This document shows positions 13,416 through 24,830 of a stretch of DNA of 64,000 nucleotides, piece by piece. A program made the position numbers and the translations under genes. Positions within the stretch are counted from its first letter, which is position 1, and each line of letters opens with the position of its first letter. Location of the stretch: assembly GCA_028023455.1 (NCBI GenBank), contig JAQFVV010006200.1, positions 2,220,738 through 2,284,737 on the forward strand, read 5' to 3'. A model generated the notes under the pieces. The model was not told the origin of the DNA, searched no databases, and saw only the letters and a list, made by a program, of their open reading frames with translations. Origin of the DNA: Epiperipatus broadwayi (taxonomy: Eukaryota; Onychophora; Udeonychophora; Euonychophora; Peripatidae).

Positions 13416-13997
13416 ATTGATCATAAAGAATTCAAAGAGTTTAACAACTAGAAACATCTTGGTCAGATTATTACTATAGTTGAAAACGTAATAGGTGAAA
13501 TTAATCATAAAATTTAAGTTTGGTAGAGTGCTTTTGAAAGAAATAATTGTATATTAAAAAGGAATATGTCTATGTGTTTGAAAAGTTTTTACTAAATGTA
13601 TCTTTACATATGGACTTAAAATTTAAATGGTGAAAACAGCGAAGTAGGATGGTATATAAATTGGGCAATAAGTCATGATCTAAAGTAAAATGAATTGATG
13701 AAAAACAAACCGTCATAACTGACTTTATTGAAGGAAGTAAAAGACCAAAATAGAGCTGAGTTAAATGGGTTGCTAGAAAAGGGAACAATAAATGAACAGT
13801 TGAAATCTTAAACTAAATCCCCCAAAAATATAAGATACCTAGAAAAAATAAAACCTTGTATAAAATGAATAGAAAAGATAAGGAAGTTTTCTGAGAAATG
13901 TAAAGAAAAGAAGGTCTGGTCTAGAGAGATTGAATTAAACATAGATATTTTTATTCTGCAATGATTATAATAGTTAAAATGATGATAAATAATATTG
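13416..13997 (+). mobile_element. RTE-like retrotransposon, decayed 3' fragment
   Basis: Aligns to the C-terminal coding part and 3' UTR of the element: 'aaacatcttggtcagatta' (YLGQI), 'tatgtctatgtgtttgaaaa' (MCLK), 'gaacagttgaaatctt', 'ctgcaatgatta' and a TGATGATAAAT-like end. It abuts the start of RTE copy 1, so two insertions lie head to tail. Confidence 0.75.
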
Positions 13998-14441
13998 TAT
14001 GTGGCCGTGGCTGCAGAGAGGAGTTTGCTATTAACTGAAAGGAGACCTTTGATTCCTCTTGGAGGCCTTAAAGGACTGAGCAGGGAACATTTCCTAATGT
14101 CCATTCCATATGTTCTTGTCATTGCAGCTGTTATTACTATGTGATTATTCATATAGTATATGAACATAGATAGATTGCCCACCAACACACATTAGCCAGC
14201 ATGGTGAATTCATTGGCTTTTTACCTGTGAGTTTAAGATCAAGAAACACCATGGTCTTTCTTCTCAGTTGCCTGATAAGGCAGAATAAATGTATGTGTAA
14301 ATGATAAATATTTTTCCAATCAATATAAATCATGACCCTTATTCCCAGGAGGCTGTAGAGTCACCAACCATGACAGCGGTTGGTGGCCGAAAGCGGAGAG
14401 TGCTAAGAATCCCCTGATTGTGGACCCAGGCTGCCATTTGA

Positions 14442-15450
14442 TGATGACTTTTTATTTAGATACTTACAACTACAGATTACTTTCAGGTGAAGGAATATTG
14501 CAAAAATTAAAAAAAGAACTGTCTTATATTAAATGGGATAGTATTGGACTTTGTGAAATTAGAAGAAAAGGTGAAGAGACAATTGATTTAAAAAGTGGAC
14601 ATATATAAAGGCACAAGTATTGGAAATACAAATGGAGTAGGATTAATTATAAATAAAAAGTGAAAAAATAACATTGTGGAGATTGATGGTGTATCAGGCA
14701 GAGTAACAAGATTAGTTGTACAACTGAATAGCAGATACCAATTGCAGATAATTCAGGTTTATGCCCCAACAAGTTCTCATAGTGATGAAATAGTAAAAGA
14801 TTTTATATGGATGTACAAAAGGCTTTTGATCAGAGTAAACAACATTTTAAAATTGTTATGGGAGATTTTAATGCTAGAATTGGTAAACAAATGAAAGATA
14901 AAAGTGTTGTAGGTAATTGTGGTTATGGTAATAGAAATGAGAAAGGACAAAGACTTGTGGAGTTTGCAGAAAAAGAAAAACTTTATATTATGAATTCTTT
15001 TTTTTTGAGAAACATGTTATAAGTAAATGGACATAGAAGCATCAAAATGAAAGTACAGCAGAATTGGATGATATTTTGACTAACAGAAAATATATATTTC
15101 AAGATTGTAATGTTCTTAATAAATTTAACACAGGAAGTGATCATTGACTAGTAAGATATAAGATACATGTTAATGCAAAACTAGAGGGACAAAAATTATT
15201 AAGAAAAACAATATTTACAATTGATTTTACTAATCTTCAGAAACATTCTAATGAATTTAAATCAGAACTTACAAATCAGTTTCATGTGTTAGTAGATTTT
15301 GAACATGATTCAGATTTGAATGAAATTAATAAGAAAATAACTGATACACTTTTAAAAACTGCAACAAAGATAGCTGGTAGAAAAAAGTAGCAATTGACTG
15401 ATAAAAGTGATACTGAGACTAAAGAATTTATGAAGAAAAAATGAAAAGTG
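14442..15450 (+). pseudogene. APE-like endonuclease domain of RTE copy 1
   Basis: Fragments in several frames spell the endonuclease. The start is TYNYRLLSGEG with the catalytic-site Asn; CEIRRKGEE carries the Glu; then IQVYAPTSSHSDE, and GDFNARIGK with the catalytic Asp/Asn pair. The final SDH histidine motif survives at about 15137 but is followed by a stop (TAG). Frameshifts lie near 14605, 14815 and 15030, and in-frame stops follow 15145. The family nicks the genomic target before reverse transcription; this copy cannot. Confidence 0.8.
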
Positions 15451-15483
15451 AAGATATACAAAAATGATGCATTAAAAAGGACT

Positions 15484-17030
15484 CAATGTCTCGAATTTTG
15501 TAAAATGGTGTGGAAAAGAGTTGAAAATGATATAAGAAAGTATAACTGTGAACTAGCAGGAAAGCTGTAAAAAAAAATAAAAGTCTCAAGAGTGTAAAAT
15601 AACATTTTGGTATTGGTAGAAAATTTATATCTGCAATAAGAAAAAAAAGATGGAATTATTACTAAAAAGAGAGATGACATCACGAAATGGATAGAAGACT
15701 TCTATCAAGAATTATATGGTAATAAAGAACAAGTACTTCATATATCTATTATATCTTCCAAATTGCCCAGAATTTTAAATAAAGAAGTGAGACATGCAAT
15801 TTAATTTATGAAGAACAGAAAGACTCCAGGTAATGCTGGAATCATAATTGATATATTACAAGAAGCAAATGAAGAAACAGAATTTTTTAGCAAAGTTATA
15901 TACCAAATGTCTAAATGATAAAGATGTACCAGATGTTTGGAAGAATGCAGTATTAATATTAATATTTAAAAAAGATAATAAAGAAGATATTAGAAATTAC
16001 AGATCTATCAGCCTTTAATCAGTTTTATACGAAATTTTTACTAAGATAATTACAATTCATCTAAAAAGAACATTGGATTTCTACCAACCAAGAGAACAAG
16101 CTGGATATAAAAGTGGTTTTAGTACAGTAGATCATATCCAGATATTGAGAGAAGTTATAGAAAGGACAAATGAATATGAGTTGCCATTATGCTTAGGATT
16201 TGTAGATTATGAAAAGGCATTTGATTCTATAAACATTTCTTCAGTGATTAAAGCATTGGATCATCAAGGTGTAGATCCAGGATATTGTCATATTTTAAAG
16301 AATATTTATAAAAATGTAACAGCAACAATTAGATTACATAATGATACTAGGAAGGTCATCATTGAGAAGTGTAAGACAGAGTGACTCCATATTTCCAAAA
16401 CTTTTTACAGCAATGCTGTAAGAAGTATTTTGTGGATTAAAATGGGAAGCTAAAGGAGTGAAAGTAAATGGAGATTATTTAAGTCATTTAGATTTTGCAG
16501 ATGATGTACTTGTTTTTGCAAAGAATGCCTTAGAGCTGCAGAAGTTATCAGATAAAAGTAGGAAAATAGGATTAAAGATAAATGTTAAAAAGACTAAAGT
16601 AATGTTTAATGGATTTTCTCAAAATATGAAATAAAGATTGATTATGATGAATTAGAAGAAGTTAACAACTACAAATACCTTGGTCAGATTATTAATACAG
16701 ATGTAAACATAATGGATGAAATTAATCATAGAAATAAACTTGATTGGACTGCTTTTGATAGGAATAACTTGATATTAAAAGGAAATATGCCTATGTGTTT
16801 GAAAAGGAAGATTTTTAATAAATGTGTTTTATCAGTTCTTGCTTATGGATCTGAGATTTGGACACTTAATTGTAGCGAAATACAGAGACTTCAGACCACT
16901 CAAAGAAGTATGGAGAGATGCAGGTTGGGAGTAACAAGAAGAAATCAAAAATTACAAGGCTGAAGTGGAGTTGGGCTGGACATATTGCTAGAAGAATGAT
17001 AATAGATGGACAATTGAAATCTTAAACTGG
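15484..17030 (+). pseudogene. Reverse transcriptase and C-terminal region of RTE copy 1
   Basis: Recognisable motifs in order: a degraded KAPGxDGI region (about 15815), RNYRSIS-like text (15990), REQAGYKSGFSTVD (16087), FVDYEKAFDSI with the motif A Asp (16198), an intact FADD motif C in SHLDFADDVLVF (about 16480), then YLGQIINT (16675), YGSEIWTL (16845) and QTTQRSMERC (16890). The longest open piece is 103 codons (16073-16384), and stops and frameshifts separate the pieces. It is closely similar in sequence to the 62-kb copy, so both come from one family. Confidence 0.85.
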
Positions 17031-17203
17031 ATTTCAAGAGATTGTAAAAGACCCAGAAAGAGATCACATGTGAGATAGATAGAGGAAATAAGACAGTGTG
17101 CAGGGGTGATGTGGAGAAGAGAAGCTAAAGATCAGAGAAGATGGATTGTTCTTGGAGAGATCTTCATTCTGCAATGGATTGATATTGTTTGATGATGATG
17201 ATG

Positions 17204-20079
17204 ACCATATTATCAACTTTTATTATTTATATAGTACTTCTCCAGGATAGTCCATTGTCTCTAAACTTGCAACTGTTTCAACTATTTTGAAGAAACAAAC
17301 TCTGTTTGGTTTAATGATAATCATAAAATCACAGACTCTAGAACTCAAGATCAATAAATCGTGTCTGCAGTCCTGTCAGGTGATCAAACTTTTTATGAAG
17401 TCTCAAGTAATAAACTATTCAGTTTCTTATTATTATGACTGTAATGAGTTACAAAAGATACAATATTAATTTTTATTCATAAAATAACACATTGTGTTTA
17501 AAAATGTATCAAGCTCCTTCACTCCTAATCTGACCAGTCTATTAAATATTTTTAATTACATATGTGTGTGTATATATAAATGTTAAGTTTTCTGACTGAA
17601 AATAGATGGAGTAACTAGACAACAGGGTAAACTGTTAAAGGTTAAGATGTTAATAAAACAACCAAAAGTTTAAGAGATAATTTGGTTATATCAGAACATG
17701 GGTGGTGTCACTTGATTAAACATTATTTAAGAAGAGTAGTTTCTAAAATTAATTTATTCATAATTTTATTAGTTGAATTGCTATAGAGATTTTTGATTAA
17801 GTTTTCTGAGTTGATTTATTCTTAGTTAAAGTGTTCACTGGATTCTGAGGTGAGCATTTCAACATCAGAGCTGATACACTGTCAAAGGAAAAGCATCCTA
17901 CAAAAATCCAAGTCTTTATTTTAATTAGTGAGGTATTGCCAAAGACAACTAAAAACTTGATTAAGTATCATTATTCTGTTTCTAGACCAAATATTACTTT
18001 AGTGTCAAAAAACAGTAAACTTTCCAAAAGATCTAGATAAATTCCATACTTGAGCTGTGTTCAGGCTTTCCCAAGTAAGTATAGCTTGAGATTGTGATGA
18101 CTTGAACACAGCCATCACTGATCTACAAACTGTTTCTGTACAATTGAGAAGCTGACCTATTTATTATCACAAGATTAAGACTGCCAATTGTCAAAATATG
18201 AATATAAAATACAATAAAGAAAATGCCTGATAAGATCACCATAGTCTAAATTATTAGATTAAAGAAATTTGCTGAGAAAAACAAAATTAAATCCTTGGTC
18301 TTTAAGAAAGGAAATTTTAAATTATTACCAGTAAGAGATTTATATAGACACTTATAGATTTATAAACAAGTTTAATACCTTAACATGTCTGTATTGTTGT
18401 ACATTGATTTTTTAAAAATATATTATATATGTTTATGATTTGTGATATTAGATTGTTACTTATCATATTTTTTAAAATTTTAAATTTATTTAATTAAATA
18501 TTACTTTGAAGTAGTTTATTGTTTAAATGAGTTTTATTTTTTTCCCTATACTCTATGTTTATTTACATATGCTTTATATACACATATATAACAGTCTAGG
18601 CACTGTCATGTGGGAGGATTGTTTTCCTGAATATTTTTTTTCTAACATTCAGGATTGTAAAACTAAAAGGAGGCTGAAATATAGCGTTTAATCTTGTATG
18701 AAACTAGCTTATTTGAAAGAATTGATAAATGATGTCTTTATGAAAATATTTTTATTAATCCTTAAAATACTAATGAATTGGATCCATTATATAATATCAT
18801 CTGAACTATTGAACAAAAAAGCCTCAAACTACTATAAGTACCCTACAATCCCATATATTATATGTAACCATATGGTTAATTGCTTATGAGGACTTACAAT
18901 GTTCAAACACACCAAGGCTAATTTAAACAATAACTTCATCTGATTGACCAAAAAAATAGATCAGTTATTAAAAAAATTTAGTTTAAATGCATTCTAATAA
19001 AAATTGTCACATATTTTGGGAATGTTTGGAAAATTTGATCGTTTAATAAAAAATATTGATGCTTGGTAAAGTTGAAGGAAAATAAAATACATATTTGATG
19101 TGGTTAGATGTATTTATAGTAGCCATAAAGATGCGGTTGTAAAAATTTTATCACACTAAGAAAAAGATATGGGTCATTGAAGATGTTTTTCCCAATAGTT
19201 ATTGTGAAGTTCAACAAAAATTTAATATTAATCATTATAATTACAAATACAATAAAGGGATATTATGTATATTCATCAATCATGCCCACGACTATGTAGA
19301 AATCCAGGCAATATGCAAATTTTTTCAGATTCCAAGTTCAGAATTTTTCATTTTAATAATCGGCAAATACATCAGCCTACATTCTCGTCCAATTATAGGC
19401 CAGTAAATAGCTACCTAATTATTCTTAGCTATAAAGTAAATCAAGGCAGGCGATGCTTAAAAAATTTTTCATTAATCAGCCGCTATTATTCTAATAAATG
19501 TTACCTCTTTTACTATTCTTTTGTGAAAAATTCTGTGAGGGGCTTTGCTAAGTAATGATATATTTTGTTTTACCTTTCTTTATGCATACATATATATACT
19601 ATTTTCAGATATATCACTCTGCAAATAATTTTTAATTTATTTGCGGCATACAAGTACAAATTATTGATTAAGTTTGTAGAATAAAATAATTATTGGTGGT
19701 GGTATTTTTAGTTCAATCAATAGTTAGTCTTTTCTTTATAAACTCAAACAAACAGAAGAGAAAGAAATATCATCAAATTCTCACAAAACTGTTTATTGTC
19801 AATCAGAACTTAAAATAATTCGTACATTGCTAATTTTATTTTAAACTTGTTATTTGAATTTATAGTTAATATTTTATTATTATTATTATTATAGAAACTG
19901 TTTTTAGAAATACTTTAATAGATAAACCATTATATTATTTTCATCTTTAACACTTTCAACTAAGACAGTTCATTGAATAATACAATTACCGATTCTGTGG
20001 TAACGTGGTAAACACAGTTCCATTTCTGTTAAACAAATTTCTCCCCTCTGTTCTATTTTTCACTTCCCTCAGTAATTTG
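17204..20079. other. AT-rich non-genic DNA
   Basis: Mostly unannotatable. At about 17325-17430 a stretch ('ctctagaactcaagatc' to 'tctcaagtaataaact') weakly resembles repeat family E. A 96-codon open frame at 19265-19555 is slightly richer in Arg/Asn/Cys than its neighbours but matches nothing I know. Confidence 0.35.
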
Positions 20080-20170
20080 TAAATATATCAAATTTATTAA
20101 GCGCAAGCAAATAATATTATAATAACGTGAAAGGCTTAAACCTTCAAAACCTGTGCCTTAAACATGCTAA
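20080..20170 (+). repeat. Repeat family D, partial copy
   Basis: ATTTATTAAGCGCAAGCA followed by GTGAAAGGCT and AAACCTT matches the reverse complement of 40105-40185 (CTTAATGCGCATGCGAGAAG, CTGCTTGCGCTTAATAA). These GC islands stand out in AT-rich DNA. Function unknown. Confidence 0.5.
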
Positions 20171-20284
20171 CTTACAACCAATCAGATGTAATAATAACTG
20201 CATGTGGACCTCTTAATTATGAAACACAAGTCAGTTGTCTAAAAAAATTTTGAATGTTAGAAAACTACACTATCCTCAGAATCA

Positions 20285-20960
20285 ACTCATCATCATTATT
20301 ACCTATCTGTCAAAATGCGGGTAGCCAAACCTCTTCAAATACTTTTGTTATCTATTCTCTTTTTAAAACAGTTATTTTTTCAGACATTATTTAATTTTTT
20401 TCTCCTTCTATCTCTCTTACTCTCTCCTTCACTATCTCTCCAAATCACATATTTTACCATTTTTTTAACTTCAACTATATGTCCAATCCATTTTCTCTTC
20501 TTGTTTTTAAATTCTTCAATATGCAACGTTATTTAGCTTACATTTTACAATATCTCCATGTTTCTAAACTTAATATCCAAACTTAGTTATTCACACTTCT
20601 CCAAATCCACATTTTCAGACACCTTATTTTTGCCTTTTTACTTTTTTTTTGATAGTCCATCTCTCTGCTCCATTTAAAAAGCTTTTTTCTTTTTCGCTTT
20701 TATACTTCATAGTATCTTTTAATAAGTTCTTTATAATTCTTTTACTTCTAAGAATATATCCAGTCCGACTCCTTTTTTTTAATTCCAGCTTTTAAAATTG
20801 CAGAATAAGCTCTACCCTTATTATAAGTCTAGATCAGCAATCCTTTTCTTACTCTGTCACTTCTGATACCGAACTAAGCATCATACAATTTTCTATAATT
20901 TATACTTACATCAACAACAATAATCCATTCTACATCATTCTATTCAAAAGTCATCTATGG
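20285..20960 (-). mobile_element. Non-LTR retrotransposon 3' fragment, second family
   Basis: The minus strand gives broken frames resembling the C-terminus of RTE/jockey-type reverse transcriptases. These include DVEWIIVVDVS, a KNKKRKWIGHIV stretch like the conserved RRLxWxGHxxR motif, then WRDSEGESKRDRRRKK, like GKRxRGRPxxxW. It ends near 20285 in a GATGATGAG tail. It does not align at nucleotide level with the 60-kb RTE, so it is a different or much older family. Confidence 0.55.
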
Positions 20961-21890
20961 TACGTATGACTGGGCATTGGACATTAGATGATAATGTTAA
21001 CCAAATCTTAAAATATTTTCTGGCTATTCAAGTTATTACTTTAAATAGCATAAAAAAATAATGGCAATTCCTGAAATCTAGTTAATTGTACCACCTGGTG
21101 ACCATTAATTACTCAAGCTTATGTAAAATAATGATATAACTTATGTTACCTTCGTTTTCACTCTGGAGGTGTTGCCATCTTATCGGCAAATCTGATGGAA
21201 TGAACACATCTTTACTCACTGTTATCATCATACTAAACAAGACTTCTAATTTAAAAAATTATCAAAATACATATTGAACAAAACATGACAAATACCATAT
21301 CCTTATATTACATTTTTAAATACAACTGTGCAATTATAGTGAGATGATATAATCTTATTGCTAATAATTTTGACCATATAACTATGATTAAATTAAATAT
21401 TTAATTAAATCATCTTCATTGAAATGAAATTATTAACCATGAGACTATATCATCCCACTATTCTTCCAAAAAGATTGTATACTTCTTTAGCTTTTTACTT
21501 TTCATTTACAATCTTTTTTTAAGACATTGAATAACGATATTCTAGGATCTACAATTTACTTTCTTTGCTTTTCATTGCAAATTTAAAGCTAATGCGAGAG
21601 TCAAGCATCTGTGCACTTGGAAGACAAAAGAGACTAGATATCTTACTTAAAATGTCAGCAAAGTTTGAAAGCTAAAGAAAGAAATAATTATAACACAAGT
21701 TGTAAAATCTCATAGCTACTCATCACATTTAAATATTGAATAGAGACTGAAAAGAATAAATAGTGTGACATTAGAAGTTGTAAATGAAATTTAATTAATA
21801 AATTTAAGTTGATTGTGCCAAGTCTGATTGATATTAAGCATGTATATAAAAGGTTATAAAAATAATTGGAATTGATTGACTATAGCAACT
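20961..21890. other. AT-rich non-genic DNA
   Basis: No feature recognised. Confidence 0.4.
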
Positions 21891-22100
21891 ATATAATATT
21901 AATATCATTTACATTCTTTATTACTTTTACAATGCTTCATATAATTACAACCCACTACTGATGATTTCGATTGTCTCAGAAATCTTCTTCAGAATTTCAA
22001 CTTATATTTCCAAATCTTAACTCCATCAATCAATAATGGGTTGTAATTATATGAAGTATTGTAAAAGTAATAAAGAAAGTAAATGATATTAATATTATAT
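21891..22100. repeat. Foldback palindrome P1 with family B motif in the loop
   Basis: Arms 21891-21954 and 22037-22100 (64 bp, few mismatches) flank an 82-bp loop. The loop carries a family B hammerhead-like motif on the minus strand at 21963-21992: CTGAAGA, stem GATT...AATC, GAAA. The right arm and flank are purine-rich, producing long minus-strand hydrophobic open frames that are not genes. Confidence 0.85.
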
Positions 22101-23880
22101 GAATTTGGCAATGCAATAAGAAAGTTAAAAAATATATAATGAGAAATACAGAAAAATTAGACAAAATAAAATAACTAACCATAATGTTATAGTAAATGGT
22201 AAGAAAAAAAAAAGGAAGTAATAAAAAAAAAGAAAAAAGTTCAATGAAATAAAGCAAAATAAACAAGACAATAAAGAAAAACATAATTTAAAATATAAAA
22301 GAAGACTTTTCAAAAACTAAAAGAAGAGGAAACTAAATAAATTGTAGTAACTCCCAAAATGATTCAGAACCAATGGAAGAGACTTGAATTCAGTGATGTA
22401 ACTAGCTGTGTATTTTTGTCAAAATTTTCCATAACAACATTTTGAATTAAAAAACAGCAACACAAAATTAAAAGACCATATTAATATGAGTTTAATTTTC
22501 TAACTTTGGCATTAGCAAATACAATGATATCATTTTCTATACCAAGAGATTTTATAATTTTACTTAGAATATATATTATATCAGCTTAATGTAGGTCATA
22601 AAACTTCTTAAATAATTTATTATCTTTGATTTAGAAAATAATTGCAAATTTTCTTAAATGAGAATATTATTAAAACAATTCTTTATAATTATGAAGTCTA
22701 TCAGAACTGCATCCATGTCACATGTAGCAATTTCATCTACCGTATATTGTAACCTCCACATCCACAGTAAAATGAAACACTAGATTAAACATGAGCTAGC
22801 TTGACTATCATGAGCATGGGTAGATATAGGAGAGGTCGCAGTGCACTACTGACTTTACCCTAAATCCATTATAATCTGGCATAATACAAAGCATAATGAT
22901 TAAACTAACTTTCAATACCTGAATGATAAAAATGTTAAAAGATATCTATTTAATATCCAGTTATATTAAATGGTTAATAATCAGGATAATATCTGTCTAG
23001 TGAATGATAATGAAATCAGCAATATGAAATGAATGATAAATGAGTAAAGATATAAAAGTTTTAAAAAAGTAATGAAGAGCAATAATAATTGACTATTGTA
23101 AACCTAACAATGAGGAGAAGAAAGGGGGGGTAGGTTAAGGCAATCAATAATGAATGTTGTAATGAAATGAGGTCAATGAAGGATGAATAAACTGCTGTTG
23201 GTGTAATAAAATTAGATGATAATGAAATTAAAATAAAATATGAATGAGCTATAATAACAATGTTGGTAATGATAAAAGAAAATCTGAAATATTAATTGGA
23301 TATTACTAAAACAAAAGCAAAGGGGTTCTAAATTTAAATAATTAAAGAAGAATGTTTAAATCTTTGAGATTTTAAATGAATCAATAAAACAATAAGAATG
23401 AAGATAAGAGACAAGGTAATGCATACCAAATAACTTAAGAAATAAAATCTAATAACAAAATCAAAGTAAAAACTATTAATCAATAATTTAATTTCTCAGG
23501 GTTCATATAATTTGAAATTTCAATACTTTTACAATGTATATCTGGATCAGTAAGAAGGATTTTATTACTATCCAAATATAGAAGATTAAAATGACTTATA
23601 TTACATAAAGGGAATTACAAAGAATATCTAACTACTCTACTGGTAATAATAAAAGTAAACTCTAAATTTTATAATAGATCAACAAATCTATAACAATAAG
23701 GTAAATATAATAATCATGTTAATCATTAAATAATCTGGAAATATTTTAATTACAATTGTAACAATACCAGTAGGACAATTATATCATCTATGGATAATTT
23801 ACATTTGACCACTATGAATAATATGGAAGTAATATAATTTTCTACTTCTTCTTTTCCTATGTATTGATTTCTATTATAAC
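22101..23880. other. AT-rich non-genic DNA
   Basis: No family recognised. The part around 22980-23250 is rich in AATGATAA/ATGAAAT variants, probably a degenerate simple repeat. Confidence 0.4.
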
Positions 23881-24142
23881 ATATCATACCATTTACATCT
23901 TTCTTAGACACTTTATCAATACTTTTATTTGTATTATTTGTATTACACTAACAGTTTTGACTGTCCTACAGTTATCATCAGAGTTCTTATTGAACTCTGA
24001 TGATGGCTGCAGGACACTCGAAACTGTTAGAGTTCTCATTGAACTCTGATGATGATTGCAGGACAGTCGAAACTGTTAGTGTAATACAAATACAAATAAA
24101 AGTATTGATAAAATGTCTAAGAAGGTGTAAATGGTATGATAT
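23881..24142. repeat. Foldback palindrome P2 with three family B motifs
   Basis: Left arm 23881-23986 and right arm 24041-24142 are inverted copies. Family B motifs lie at 23951-23981 (minus), 23997-24028 (plus) and 24046-24077 (plus). The middle one is an extra direct copy, making a tandem unit of 49 bp in the loop. Between the plus motifs, AGTTC-TCATT-GAACT forms a perfect 5-bp hairpin. Open frames at 23864-24049 and 23987-24202 are coincidental. Confidence 0.85.
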
Positions 24143-24612
24143 GATAATATGACCAAGTTCAGTGAATGAAGGTGTCTGACAACTTATTGAAATATTATTC
24201 ATTAAAATTAAATATTTGGTTTTTAATACATCATTTTAAAATAGTATCTCTGCATGATAATAATATTTTATTCAGTCACCAGTAAATCCAACAATTTAAT
24301 TACATATTACAATATAAAACATGAACTAATAATCAGCATTAAGCTAATGCACATGCACTTTGTGGATTTTAACAATAAATGAATACTCTCATTTCTGAAA
24401 TACAATATAGTCTTTGTGAAAGAATAGAATGAATCCACCTATTCTTTCAACCCAAAAGTTTAAGTATGGGCAAATCTTAAGTATCTGGAAATGAGAGCAT
24501 GAAGATATTAAACAATCACTTTAAATTACTTTTACTATCTCTGAATGAATGACGCCTGTGAAATTTACTAGAATTTACGATATGTCATTCTTAAATGAAA
24601 TTAAACATATGT
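24143..24612. repeat. AT-rich DNA with a direct repeat of the P3 arm (24327-24410)
   Basis: Positions 24327-24410 ('actaataatcagcattaagc', 'tttgtggattttaacaataa', 'actctcatttct') repeat 24661-24740 in the same orientation with a few changes. The rest is featureless. Confidence 0.7.
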
Positions 24613-24830
24613 AAATGAGATATTTATTTTATATAGTGCAATGTTTTTGAATTGTAAAAAACTAATAATCAGCATTAAGCTAATGCATTTGCCCTTTGTG
24701 GATTTTAACAATAAATAAATACTCTCATTTCTCAAATACAAGATAAAGAAATGAGAGTATTAGCTTAGTGCTGATTATTAGTTTATTACAATTCAAAAAC
24801 ATCCTGCTATATAAAATAAATATCTCATTT
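24613..24830. repeat. Foldback palindrome P3
   Basis: The left half from 24613 ('aaatgagatatttatttta') is the reverse complement of the right half ending at 24830 ('taaaataaatatctcattt'), and the pairing continues into the centre (ACTCTCATTTCT / AGAAATGAGAGT). The left half holds about 32 bp (24684-24716) missing from the right, so one arm has suffered a deletion. Confidence 0.8.

Larger units (their letters stand above)
13998..17203 (+). mobile_element. RTE-like non-LTR retrotransposon, copy 1 (inactive)
   Basis: Collinear with the copy at 60.2-63.8 kb from the 5' UTR ('aggagtttgctattaactga') to the (TGATGA)n-type 3' end at about 17190-17203. The order is 5' UTR, APE-type endonuclease, reverse transcriptase, C-terminal segment with YGSEIW and QTTQRSMER motifs, short 3' UTR. 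Stops and indels break every domain. RTE-type elements insert by target-primed reverse transcription; no target duplication could be defined here. Confidence 0.85.
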
